From positions 1 to 21,648 of the forward strand of contig DATLYF010000149.1 in NCBI GenBank assembly GCA_035575095.1: a DNA stretch of 21,648 nucleotides, in the 5' to 3' direction. The position numbers and the translations under genes are program-made. Under the pieces are notes generated by a model. It saw only the letters and a program-made list of their open reading frames with translations. It was not told the DNA's origin and searched no databases. Below are positions 14,955-21,648 of the stretch, in pieces. The number at the start of each line of letters is the position of its first letter. The first letter of the stretch is position 1. This DNA is from DATLYF01 sp035575095 (lineage in GTDB: Bacteria > Pseudomonadota > Gammaproteobacteria > Competibacterales > Competibacteraceae).

Positions 14955-17222
14955 ATGCGTTCAGGGACGATCGCCTTTCTCCTCGGCCTATTAGCGCTGC
15001 ACCATCAGGCCAGCCTGCCCGCTCCGGGCTGGGCGCTGCTGCTGCCGCTATTGCCGCTGCCGGTGTTGCGCTGGCGCTGGCTGCGGCTGCCCGCCTGGAG
15101 CATTGCCGGCTTCCTCTGGGGGCTGCTTTGGGCGCAACCGGGGCCGCCGCTACCCGAAGCAGAGCGTGACCTGCACGTCGAGGGCTGGATCGCCACTCTG
15201 CCGCAGCCGCTGGGCCGCGGTGTGCGCTTCCACCTGCAGTCGCTGCGGCTCACCCTGGATGGCCGCGACATCCCTTGGGACGGGCGGCTGCAGCTCACCT
15301 GGTATGATGATCCGCCGCCGTTACAAGTGGGTGACCGCTGGCGGCTGATGGTGCGTCTGCGGCATTCCCATGGTCTGCGCAATCCCGGCGGGTTCGATCT
15401 GGAGCGCTGGCTGTTCCTGCAGCAGGTAAGCGCCCAGGGTTATGTGCGCACCAGTCCGGCGCCGCAGCATCTGGCCGCAGCCGAGCGCTTTCCGATCGAG
15501 CGCTGGCGCCAGCGCCTGACAGAGTCCTTCTCCCACCAGCTGCCCGGCCATTCCCAGCTGGGGGTAATCACCGCCCTGGCCATCGGTCACCAGGCCGGCA
15601 TCGCCGACCGCCAGTGGCAAGTATTCAACCGTACCGGCACCAGCCATCTCATCGCCATCTCCGGCTCCCATCTGGCGCTGGTGGCGGGTTGGGTGTTCGT
15701 GCTGGTGCAAGCCCTGTGGCGGCGCTGGCCGGCTTTGTGCCTGCGTCTGCCGGCACGGCAGGCGGCCACTCTGGCGACGCTGCCGGTGGCGGTGCTCTAC
15801 GCTCTGCTGGCGGGAATGCCGCTGCCTACCCAGCGCGCCCTGATCATGCTGCTCACTGCGGCACTGGCGCTGTGCTGGCGGCGGCCGCTGCCGCCCAGCC
15901 GCTGGCTGGCGCTGGCCGGGCTCGCGGTGCTGCTGTGGGATCCGCGGGCGCCGCTCAGCCCTGGGTTCTGGCTGTCATTCGGCGCGGTGGCGGTGATTCT
16001 CTATAGCCTGCATGGCGTACGCCAGGCACAGGGTCTCGCCACTGTGCGCCTGCAACTGGTTATCAGCTTGGCCTTGCTGCCGCTGACTGCGCTGTTCTTC
16101 CAGCAAGCTTCGCTGGTGTCGCCCCTGGCCAATCTGCTGGCCGTGCCCTGGATCGGTTTCGTCACTCTGCCACTGGTACTGCTGGCCTTGCTGGTCGGGC
16201 CGGTGAGCGCGGTCGCGCAAGGCTGGCTGCTGAGTCTGGCGGCCGCCACCCTGGACAGCCTGTGGCCGCTGCTCGAGGCTATGAGTCGCTGGGACTGGGC
16301 CAGCCACGCGCTGCCCCAACCCTCGCTGTGGACGCTGCTCCTGGCCGCGCCGGGACTACTGTGGCTGCTCGGGCCGCGTGGTCTGCCGGGGCGCTGGCTA
16401 GGCGCCGCGCTGTGCTTGCCGCTCGCCTGGCCGCCGCTGCCGCGCCCGGCGGAGAGCGCCTACTGGGCCAGCGTGCTGGAGGTGGGCGCAGGGCTGGCAG
16501 TGGTGGTGCACACCCGCAACCACACCCTGGTCTACGATACCGGTCCGCGTTACGGTCCTGGTGCCGATGCCGGAGAACGGGTGTTGCTGCCGTTTCTGCG
16601 TCAGCAGGGGACGGAGCGGGTGGATGCCCTGATCGTTAGTCATGCCGACGGCCAGCATCAGGGTGGGGTGCGCAGCCTGCTAGAAGGCATCCCGGTGGGG
16701 CGGCGCCTCACCGCCCGGCCTGAGACGGTACCCATCCGCGATGTGGAGCCGTGTCGCACCGGATTGGACTGGGAATGGGACGGGGTACGCTTCCAGCTCC
16801 TGCATCCGCCGCCGTCGGGCGGCTACGGCGTCGACAACGGCTCTTGCGTGCTGCGTGTGTCGGGGCCGGGTGGCAGTCTGCTGTTGCCCGGAGACGTGGC
16901 AGCGGCGGGGGAAGGGGCGCTGCTGCGCCAGTATGGTGCGGCGCTGGCCAGCGATGTGCTGCTCGCCCCCCAGCAGGGCCAGGGCACGCCGTCGCGGCCG
17001 GAATTCCTGGCGGCGGTGGCGCCGCGCTACGTGGTATTCTCCACCGAGCGCGGTAACCGTTACGGCTACCCGCGCCCGCAGACCCGGGCCTTCTACACTC
17101 GGACCGGGGCGCGGCTGCTGGATACCGCCGAGGACGGTGCCATCACTTTCCATTTCGAACGCGACGGACTCCGGGAGCCGCAGCGCTACCGGGAGCAGGC
17201 GCTGCGCTACTGGCATCGATAA
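14955..17222 (+). CDS. comEC: ComEC/Rec2 DNA-uptake channel with degenerate metallo-beta-lactamase-like domain
   Basis: ComEC forms the inner-membrane channel that carries single-stranded DNA into the cytoplasm during transformation. The 755-aa length is normal. Visible parts are a hydrophobic N terminus, an OB-like DUF4131 region (about residues 60-170), the Competence domain with GTSHLIAISGSHLALVAGW and many membrane segments (about 205-500), and a C-terminal beta-lactamase-like domain (about 505-740). In that domain the usual SHxDxDHxGG motif reads SHADGQHQGG (H563, D565, Q567, H568). The usual HHGS reads QQGQ (673-676). LDVGQG reads LEVGAG (508-513). GD (646-647) and YDTGP are kept. Loss of metal binding is therefore likely while the channel remains. 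The start at 14955 lacks a strong SD. Confidence 0.93.
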   Translation: MRSGTIAFLLGLLALHHQASLPAPGWALLLPLLPLPVLRWRWLRLPAWSIAGFLWGLLWAQPGPPLPEAERDLHVEGWIATLPQPLGRGVRFHLQSLRLTLDGRDIPWDGRLQLTWYDDPPPLQVGDRWRLMVRLRHSHGLRNPGGFDLERWLFLQQVSAQGYVRTSPAPQHLAAAERFPIERWRQRLTESFSHQLPGHSQLGVITALAIGHQAGIADRQWQVFNRTGTSHLIAISGSHLALVAGWVFVLVQALWRRWPALCLRLPARQAATLATLPVAVLYALLAGMPLPTQRALIMLLTAALALCWRRPLPPSRWLALAGLAVLLWDPRAPLSPGFWLSFGAVAVILYSLHGVRQAQGLATVRLQLVISLALLPLTALFFQQASLVSPLANLLAVPWIGFVTLPLVLLALLVGPVSAVAQGWLLSLAAATLDSLWPLLEAMSRWDWASHALPQPSLWTLLLAAPGLLWLLGPRGLPGRWLGAALCLPLAWPPLPRPAESAYWASVLEVGAGLAVVVHTRNHTLVYDTGPRYGPGADAGERVLLPFLRQQGTERVDALIVSHADGQHQGGVRSLLEGIPVGRRLTARPETVPIRDVEPCRTGLDWEWDGVRFQLLHPPPSGGYGVDNGSCVLRVSGPGGSLLLPGDVAAAGEGALLRQYGAALASDVLLAPQQGQGTPSRPEFLAAVAPRYVVFSTERGNRYGYPRPQTRAFYTRTGARLLDTAEDGAITFHFERDGLREPQRYREQALRYWHR

Positions 17223-17231
17223 CCATTTATC

Positions 17232-17250
17232 GCAAATGAGAGTCGTTATC
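17232..17250. promoter_or_regulatory. Putative Fur box upstream of exbB
   Basis: The 19-bp site GCAAATGAGAGTCGTTATC agrees with the Fur consensus GATAATGATAATCATTATC at 14 of 19 positions, by direct comparison. It lies 71 bp upstream of exbB, just after the comEC stop, and is AT-richer than the flanks. ExbB-ExbD power TonB-dependent iron uptake and are Fur targets in many bacteria, so site and gene fit. Confidence 0.6.
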
Positions 17251-17280
17251 GACACGCTACGCTTGTCCGCCGAAATCCAG

Positions 17281-17286
17281 TATGAT
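17281..17286 (+). promoter_or_regulatory. Candidate -10 element for exbB-exbD
   Basis: TATGAT matches the sigma70 -10 consensus at 5 of 6 positions, 35 bp before the exbB ATG and 30 bp after the putative Fur box. No good -35 hexamer sits 16-18 nt upstream, so the promoter call is weak on its own. Confidence 0.35.
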
Positions 17287-17321
17287 GCTCGGCATTTGAA
17301 GCGAGCGTGCGGAGCCTGAAC

Positions 17322-17933
17322 ATGTTGGACATCATCAAGGTCGGCGGCTGGCCGATGGTGCTGCTGATCCTCAGCTCGGTGGTGGCCAGTGCCATCATCC
17401 TGGAGCGATTGTGGGCACTGCGCAGCGCACGGGTGCTGCCCCCCAGCTTGCTCGCTGCGCTGCACGCCTGGGGCCAGCAGGGCCGGGTGATAGGCAAACT
17501 GGGTGGACTGGAGCGCTCGCCGCTCGGGCAGATCGTCGCCACCGCCCTGCAACACCGCCACGAGAGCCGGCAGCTGATCAAAGAAGCCATCGAGGACACC
17601 GGCCGCCAACTGGCCCACGAGATGGAACGCTTCCTCAACACCCTCGGCACCATCGCCGCCATCACGCCGCTGCTCGGTTTGCTCGGTACGGTCTTCGGCA
17701 TGATCACCATGTTCTCGGTGCTCTCGGTAGAGGGCGCCGGCAATGCCGAAGCCCTGGCCCACGGTATCTCCGAGGCGTTATTCAACACCGCCGGCGGGCT
17801 CATCGTGGCCATCTACAGCTTGTTGTTCTATCGCTATTTGCGCGGCCGGGTCGATGAGCTGGTGATCCGCCTGGAGCGCGAGGCCATTCACCTCATCGAT
17901 CTGCTGCATGGCAGCCGGGAAGAGTCCGCATGA
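17322..17933 (+). CDS. exbB: ExbB/TolQ-family proton channel protein
   Basis: ExbB, with ExbD, uses the proton gradient to energise TonB at the inner membrane. The 203-aa protein has the MotA/TolQ/ExbB layout: TM1 near residues 8-30 (WPMVLLILSSVVASAIILERLW), a cytoplasmic loop, then TM2 and TM3 (about 105-130 and 150-172). These carry LNTLGTIAAITPLLGLLGTV and EALFNTAGGLIVAIYSLLFY. The latter holds the conserved Thr of the ion pathway. The ATG at 17322 has GGAG 7 nt upstream; a GTG five codons earlier is less likely. exbD overlaps by 4 bp. The lpxK-adjacent position matches the Pseudomonas exbB (PA2983-type) copy. TolQ is a less likely alternative because no tolA, tolB or pal follows. Confidence 0.92.
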   Translation: MLDIIKVGGWPMVLLILSSVVASAIILERLWALRSARVLPPSLLAALHAWGQQGRVIGKLGGLERSPLGQIVATALQHRHESRQLIKEAIEDTGRQLAHEMERFLNTLGTIAAITPLLGLLGTVFGMITMFSVLSVEGAGNAEALAHGISEALFNTAGGLIVAIYSLLFYRYLRGRVDELVIRLEREAIHLIDLLHGSREESA

Positions 17934-18361
17934 ACTGGCGCCGCCGTTCCCGGGAAGAGCCGGAAATCAACTTCATTCCGCTCATCGACGTGCTGCTGGT
18001 GTTACTGATTTTCTTCATGGTGGCCAGTACCTTCCGCAAGGAGTCCGACCTCAAGATTGCCTTGCCGCAAGGCTCCCAACCGCCGGCGCAGACCGAAAAG
18101 CAGCGGGTCGAGGTGGACATCGATGCCAAGGGGCAGTACGCCGTCAACCAGCAAATCCTCAGCGGCAGCGATACCGAGTCCCTGAAAACGGCGCTGAGTC
18201 AGGCTGCGGCCGGCAACACCCAGTTGCCGTTCATCATCCGCGCCGATGCGCAGACCCCGCACCGGGCGGTGGTGCAGGTGCTGGATGCGGCCGGTCAGCT
18301 CGGCTTCAGCCGTATCGGCATCGCCACCCTGCCGCCCGGCTTCAGTAATCCCGGCGGCTGA
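17930..18361 (+). CDS. exbD: ExbD/TolR-family biopolymer transport protein
   Basis: This 143-aa single-pass membrane partner of ExbB has a short cytoplasmic N terminus (NWRRRSREEPEINF). One TM helix, PLIDVLLVLLIFFMVAST, contains the proton-carrying aspartate D20. A periplasmic domain follows (about residues 45-140), including VEVDIDAKGQYAVN, ILSGSDTESLKTAL and PFIIRADAQTPHRAVVQVLD. The start overlaps the exbB stop as ATGA. The stop lies 3 bp before the lpxK GTG, so exbB-exbD-lpxK is probably one transcript. Iron control from the upstream Fur-like site would then also reach lpxK unless an internal promoter exists. Confidence 0.93.
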   Translation: MNWRRRSREEPEINFIPLIDVLLVLLIFFMVASTFRKESDLKIALPQGSQPPAQTEKQRVEVDIDAKGQYAVNQQILSGSDTESLKTALSQAAAGNTQLPFIIRADAQTPHRAVVQVLDAAGQLGFSRIGIATLPPGFSNPGG

Positions 18362-18364
18362 GCC

Positions 18365-19372
18365 GTGCCCGAGGCACCGACCTGGTGGTACCGCTCGCAG
18401 AGCTGGCAGCGCAGCGTGCTGCTGCCCCTGAGCTGGCTGTTTCAGGCGCTGGTGACGCTGCGCCGCAGCGCCTATCGGCGCGGCTGGCGGCAGGTGGAGC
18501 GGCTGCCGGTACCGGTTGTCGTGGTGGGCAACATCACCGTCGGCGGCAGTGGCAAGACCCCGCTGGTGGTGCGGCTGGTGGAGCTGCTGCGCGACCAGGG
18601 CTGGTATCCCGGCGTGATCAGCCGCGGCTACGGCGGGCGGGCGATGCAATGGCCGCAAGCGGTGAGCGCCGGCAGCGATCCCGCTCAGGTGGGTGATGAG
18701 CCCCTGCTGCTGGCCCGGCGCTGCCGCTGCCCGCTGTGGGTAGGGCCGGACCGGGTGGCGGCGGCGCGCGCCCTGCTTGCCGCTCATCCTCAGTGCGATG
18801 TGCTGATCAGCGACGACGGCCTGCAGCATTACCGACTGGGGCGCGATCTCGAACTCGTCGTGCTGGACGGCGAGCGCCGGCTGGGTAACGATGCCTGCCT
18901 GCCGGCGGGGCCGTTGCGCGAGCCGCCCTCGCGGCTGGCTGAGGTCGATTTCCTCGTGGTCAACGGCGGCGTGCCGGAGACGGGAGCGTGGCACATGGAC
19001 CTGGTCGGCGAGGTGCTGGTCAACCTGCGCGATCCCAGCGTGAGCTGCGCCCTGGCCACCTGGTCCGGACAGGCGGTGCATGCCGTGGCCGGCATCGGCC
19101 ATCCCCAACGCTTTTTCGACGCGCTGCGCCGACACGGACTCCAGGTAGTGGCCCATCCCTTTCCCGATCATCATGTCTTTCAAGCCGCCGATCTGGCCTT
19201 CGACGACGCGCTGCCGATACTGATGACCGAGAAAGATGCCGTAAAATGCCATCCCTGGGCGAGCGCGCGCTGCTGGTACCTGCCGGTGCGGGCACGGCTC
19301 GACGCCGAGCTGGAGCGGCGCCTGACGGCGCGTCTGGCGGCGCTGCGCCCAGTGTCTGTGCGCACTGTGTGA
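18365..19372 (+). CDS. lpxK: Tetraacyldisaccharide 4'-kinase
   Basis: LpxK adds the 4'-phosphate to the lipid A disaccharide, giving lipid IVA, on the cytoplasmic face of the inner membrane. The 335-aa protein has an N-terminal hydrophobic anchor (about residues 17-32, VLLPLSWLFQALVTLRR). The P-loop VVGNITVGGSGKTP carries K64. Further family blocks are ISRGYGG, VGDEPLLLARR and SDDGLQHY (D150, D151, H155). MTEKDAVKC lies in the C-terminal half, all in family order. The start is GTG at 18365, 3 bp after exbD, without a good SD, so coupling to exbD translation is likely. kdsB, the next lipid A/core gene, is about 230 bp downstream. Confidence 0.95.
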   Translation: MPEAPTWWYRSQSWQRSVLLPLSWLFQALVTLRRSAYRRGWRQVERLPVPVVVVGNITVGGSGKTPLVVRLVELLRDQGWYPGVISRGYGGRAMQWPQAVSAGSDPAQVGDEPLLLARRCRCPLWVGPDRVAAARALLAAHPQCDVLISDDGLQHYRLGRDLELVVLDGERRLGNDACLPAGPLREPPSRLAEVDFLVVNGGVPETGAWHMDLVGEVLVNLRDPSVSCALATWSGQAVHAVAGIGHPQRFFDALRRHGLQVVAHPFPDHHVFQAADLAFDDALPILMTEKDAVKCHPWASARCWYLPVRARLDAELERRLTARLAALRPVSVRTV

Positions 19373-19415
19373 TGCTGCAGTGACACGACCCGAGCGACTT
19401 TACAGACGAGACGCG

Positions 19416-19595
19416 ATGGACAAGAAACTCCTGGATATCCTGGTTTGCCCGGTGACCAAGGCCCCTCTCAAATACGACAAGGAGCGCCAGGAGCTGGTCT
19501 GCAAGGCCAGCCGCTTGGCCTATCCCATCCGCGACGGCATCCCGGTGATGCTGGAGGAGGAGGCACGCCGCCTGGAGCCGGACGAGGAAGTCTGA
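19416..19595 (+). CDS. ycaR: Trm112/YcaR-family small protein (UPF0434)
   Basis: This 59-aa protein aligns along its length with YcaR: MDKKLLDILVCPVTKAPLKY, then RQELVCKASRLAYPIRDGIP, then VMLEEEAR. Trm112-like proteins partner methyltransferases in eukaryotes; the bacterial role is not settled. The first zinc-knuckle pair, CPxC in E. coli, is CPVT here, so only one cysteine of that pair remains, with one more cysteine in ELVCK. Such CPVT forms occur in the family, and metal binding is doubtful. The ATG at 19416 is chosen by alignment. It sits between lpxK (43 bp) and kdsB (3 bp), the conserved order in gammaproteobacteria. Confidence 0.92.
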   Translation: MDKKLLDILVCPVTKAPLKYDKERQELVCKASRLAYPIRDGIPVMLEEEARRLEPDEEV

Positions 19596-19598
19596 GTC

Positions 19599-20353
<755 letters not shown>

Positions 20354-20372
<19 letters not shown>

Positions 20373-20629
20373 GCCAGCAGAGCAGGCAAGTCCGGCAGCA
20401 GTGGATTGGCGCCGTTGCGGTGCACGTTCCACACGCTCACGGTGTGCACGCGCGGGGCGCGGCGACTGGCCTCACCGTATTGATTGGCCTGGATCGCCGA
20501 CGCGCCGCTCTCTTCCAGCACCAGCGCCGGCCCTTCCTCCAGCACCTCGATGATGGGGCAGGGCTGGCCCCGATAGCTCAGGGTACAGCCGATCAGCGCA
20601 CGCAGGCGTGCAGGTTGTGGCAGGATCAT
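20354..20629 (-). CDS. Small hypothetical protein convergent with kdsB
   Basis: I do not assign a function. From the ATG at 20629 (- strand) the protein is 91 aa: MILPQPARLRALIGCTLSYR, a beta-strand-like middle (GQPCPIIEVLEEGPALVLEE), then IQANQYGEASRRAPRVHTVS and a leucine-rich end. The alternating hydrophobic and polar pattern suggests a small beta-rich fold. I have an impression of similar short gammaproteobacterial hypotheticals with an LIGxTLxYRG...IQANQ(Y/F)GE pattern, which needs a search. An earlier in-frame ATG at 20689 would give 111 aa, but the added residues are low in structure and overlap the ptpA leader. No clear SD for either start. The 3' end overlaps kdsB by 19 bp. Confidence 0.6.
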
Positions 20630-20707
20630 GGTCAAATCGTTCAAATTGGATGGTCGATGGCGCGGAGCGGAGTGGTTCGCAAGCTCCATCGTGGCGGAGG
20701 ATGCGAG
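20630..20707 (+). promoter_or_regulatory. Short upstream region of the phosphatase gene and divergent small gene
   Basis: This 78-bp stretch between divergent starts contains two copies of TCAAAT 9 bp apart (20632-20637 and 20641-20646). A strong GGAGG (20696-20700) lies 7 nt before the phosphatase ATG. No clear -35/-10 pair is seen on either strand. Confidence 0.35.
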
Positions 20708-21187
20708 ATGATCAAAGTGCTGATGGTCTGCATGGGCAACATCTGCCGTTCACCCACGGCGGAAGGGGTGCTGCGCCGGAAGTTGCTGCAGGACGGCTTG
20801 CACCAGCGGGTGCTGGTGGATTCCGCCGGCACCCATTCCTACCATATCGGTTCCCCGCCGGACCGGCGCAGCCAGGAAGCCGCGCTACGCCGCGGCATCG
20901 ACCTCAGCGGGCTACGGGCGCGACAGGTGGCCGCCGAGGACCTGGAGCGCTTCGACTACATCCTGGCCATGGACCAGGACAACCTGGCGCATCTGCTGAC
21001 GCTGAGCCGCAGCGTGCAGCAGCGGGAGAAGATCCGGCTGTTGCTGGAATTCGCCCCGGAGGTGGGCGAACAGGAGGTGCCGGACCCTTATTACGGCGGT
21101 GTGGTCGGTTTCGAGCGGGTGCTGGATCTGATCGAGCAGGCCAGCGTCGGCTTGATCCGTCACCTACGCCGGCAGCACGGGCTGTAA
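20708..21187 (+). CDS. ptpA: Low-molecular-weight protein tyrosine phosphatase
   Basis: This 159-aa cytoplasmic phosphatase has the LMW-PTP P-loop CX5RS near the N terminus: VCMGNICRSPTAEGV with nucleophile C8 and R14. It also has the general-acid loop VPDPYYGG near residue 127. DSAGTHSYHIGSPPDRRSQE and FDYILAMDQDN are family blocks. GGAGG 7 nt upstream supports the ATG at 20708. In gammaproteobacteria such genes lie either in capsule operons with a Wzc-type kinase or, as in Pseudomonas, beside kdsB and rne. The present context is the second, so a specific exopolysaccharide role is not implied. The usual following gene murB is missing. Confidence 0.94.
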   Translation: MIKVLMVCMGNICRSPTAEGVLRRKLLQDGLHQRVLVDSAGTHSYHIGSPPDRRSQEAALRRGIDLSGLRARQVAAEDLERFDYILAMDQDNLAHLLTLSRSVQQREKIRLLLEFAPEVGEQEVPDPYYGGVVGFERVLDLIEQASVGLIRHLRRQHGL

Positions 21188-21220
21188 CGGACCGGCGCCG
21201 GCGGCAGGGACGCGCAGGCA

Positions 21221-21239
21221 GGGCGGGGGTTACCCGCCC
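21221..21239. terminator. Possible shared hairpin between convergent genes
   Basis: GGGCGGG (21221-21227) pairs with CCCGCCC (21233-21239) around a GGTTA loop, in the 61 bp between the stops of the phosphatase gene and the - strand gene. No T tract follows on either strand, so it is at most a weak or factor-assisted bidirectional terminator. Confidence 0.35.
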
Positions 21240-21248
21240 CGCTCAGCT

Positions 21249-21648
21249 TCAAGGCTGGTCGCCGCCGCTTCCGGCAGGCGCCGCACCACCGCTATCGGTG
21301 CCGTCGCCGCTAGCGGTTTCGGTGCGCTCGAACGGGACTTCCGTAGCCAGGGTATCGGTTGCGACGTTGTCTCGCGCAGGCGCTTCCAGCGCCTCGCTGG
21401 TGGCGGTGGTTTCCGTCGCTGCCTGCTCCTCGGCAGCGCGGGTAGCCGCCGGCGCGATGGTTTCCGCGGAGGCGCTGGGGGCAGCACTCTCCTCGGCCGC
21501 TGCCGGCGCTTCCTCGGCCGCTGCCGGGGCAGCAGCTTCGGCTGCGGGCGCGGCGCCCGTCTCGCTGACGGCCTCGACCACCGCCGGGCCCACTTCCAGG
21601 GAGGGCGGAGCCGCCTCAGCACGCTCAGCGGCGGTTTGCGCCGCTGCC
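21249..21648 (-). CDS. rne: Ala/Pro/Glu-rich C-terminal tail, probably ribonuclease E (5' end outside window)
   Basis: The - strand frame is open from the window edge to a TGA at 21249-21251, giving at least 132 residues. They are almost all Ala, Glu, Pro, Thr and Ser (for example AEAAAPAAAEEAPAAAEES) with a Gly-rich end (SGGAAPAGSGGDQP). This is a disordered, acidic composition. Nothing catalytic is visible. RNase E proteins end in long disordered Ala/Pro/Glu-rich scaffolds for the degradosome, and rne is encoded convergent to the LMW-PTP/kdsB cluster in Pseudomonas-like genomes, so rne is the best guess. Another protein with an Ala/Pro-rich tail cannot be excluded. The competing - strand frame (21230-21622) is Arg/Pro-rich and looks like a shadow. 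Confidence 0.6.
   Translation of the reverse strand, partial: AAAQTAAERAEAAPPSLEVGPAVVEAVSETGAAPAAEAAAPAAAEEAPAAAEESAAPSASAETIAPAATRAAEEQAATETTATSEALEAPARDNVATDTLATEVPFERTETASGDGTDSGGAAPAGSGGDQP
21490..21531. repeat. 21-bp tandem repeat inside the rne-like tail
   Basis: A 17-nt unit, TCCTCGGCCGCTGCCGG, occurs at 21490-21506 and again at 21511-21527, a period of 21 bp (7 codons). It encodes PAAAEEA then PAAAEES on the - strand. The in-frame period suggests slippage-type expansion of a disordered region. Confidence 0.75.

Noticed and set aside
17246..17812. - strand reading frame (188 codons) opposite exbB
   Set aside because: exbB is well supported on the + strand. The antisense frame is Ser/Arg/Met-rich shadow.
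21230..21622. Arg/Pro-rich - strand frame at the window end
   Set aside because: It is out of frame with the Ala/Glu/Pro tail, which is open to the window edge and has a normal RNase E-like composition. The Arg-rich frame is the typical shifted reading of Ala-rich codons.

Overview
The window is about 21.6 kb of GC-rich, densely packed chromosomal DNA. Gene content and order match a core gammaproteobacterial chromosome. They combine two well-known blocks: the gyrA-pheA-hisC-tyrA-aroA-cmk-rpsA-ihfB aromatic supra-operon, and the lol/comEC/exbBD/lpxK/kdsB envelope block known from Pseudomonas-like genomes. The high GC, the ihfB-lapA-lapB-pyrF-comEA junction and the separate tyrA and aroA genes suggest a Chromatiales-like (Ectothiorhodospira/Thioalkalivibrio-type) gammaproteobacterium. 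That taxonomic placement is inference. I see no phage, IS, integrase, CRISPR, tRNA or rRNA.

Region 1 (1-9458, all +). The 3' two-thirds of gyrA is followed at 15 bp by pheA, then hisC, tyrA, aroA and cmk with 4-bp overlaps or very short gaps. A structured leader precedes rpsA, and another precedes ihfB. A perfect intrinsic terminator at 9433-9458 closes the block. Its genes make phenylalanine and tyrosine from chorismate, the chorismate precursor EPSP, CMP/dCMP phosphates, ribosomal protein S1 and the IHF beta subunit. serC, usual between gyrA and pheA in this arrangement, is absent.

Region 2 (9459-12251, +). lapA and lapB (the LPS-synthesis control pair) overlap, followed by pyrF and comEA. 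LapB is complete, with four cysteines in its rubredoxin-like tail.

Region 3 (12252-19595). A lipoprotein-release pair (one LolC/E-family permease plus LolD) converges with a DUF2062 membrane gene on the - strand. Diverging from that is comEC. Its membrane core looks intact, but its beta-lactamase-like domain has glutamine at several metal-ligand positions. Next come exbB-exbD with a likely Fur box upstream, lpxK (lipid A 4'-kinase) and a Trm112/YcaR-like small protein.

Region 4 (19599-21648). kdsB (CMP-Kdo synthetase) overlaps tail-to-tail with a small unrecognised - strand gene. A low-molecular-weight protein tyrosine phosphatase follows. The window ends in the Ala/Pro/Glu-rich 3' end of a - strand gene that is probably rne. 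murB, often found between the phosphatase and rne, is absent.

Functionally this is mostly housekeeping and envelope biology: LPS (lapAB, lpxK, kdsB), lipoproteins (lol), TonB energy (exbBD) and DNA uptake (comEA, comEC). I did not find a clearly new multi-gene system. The best leads are the degenerate ComEC nuclease-like domain, the Fur-type site before exbBD, the small gene opposite kdsB, and the leaders of rpsA and ihfB.
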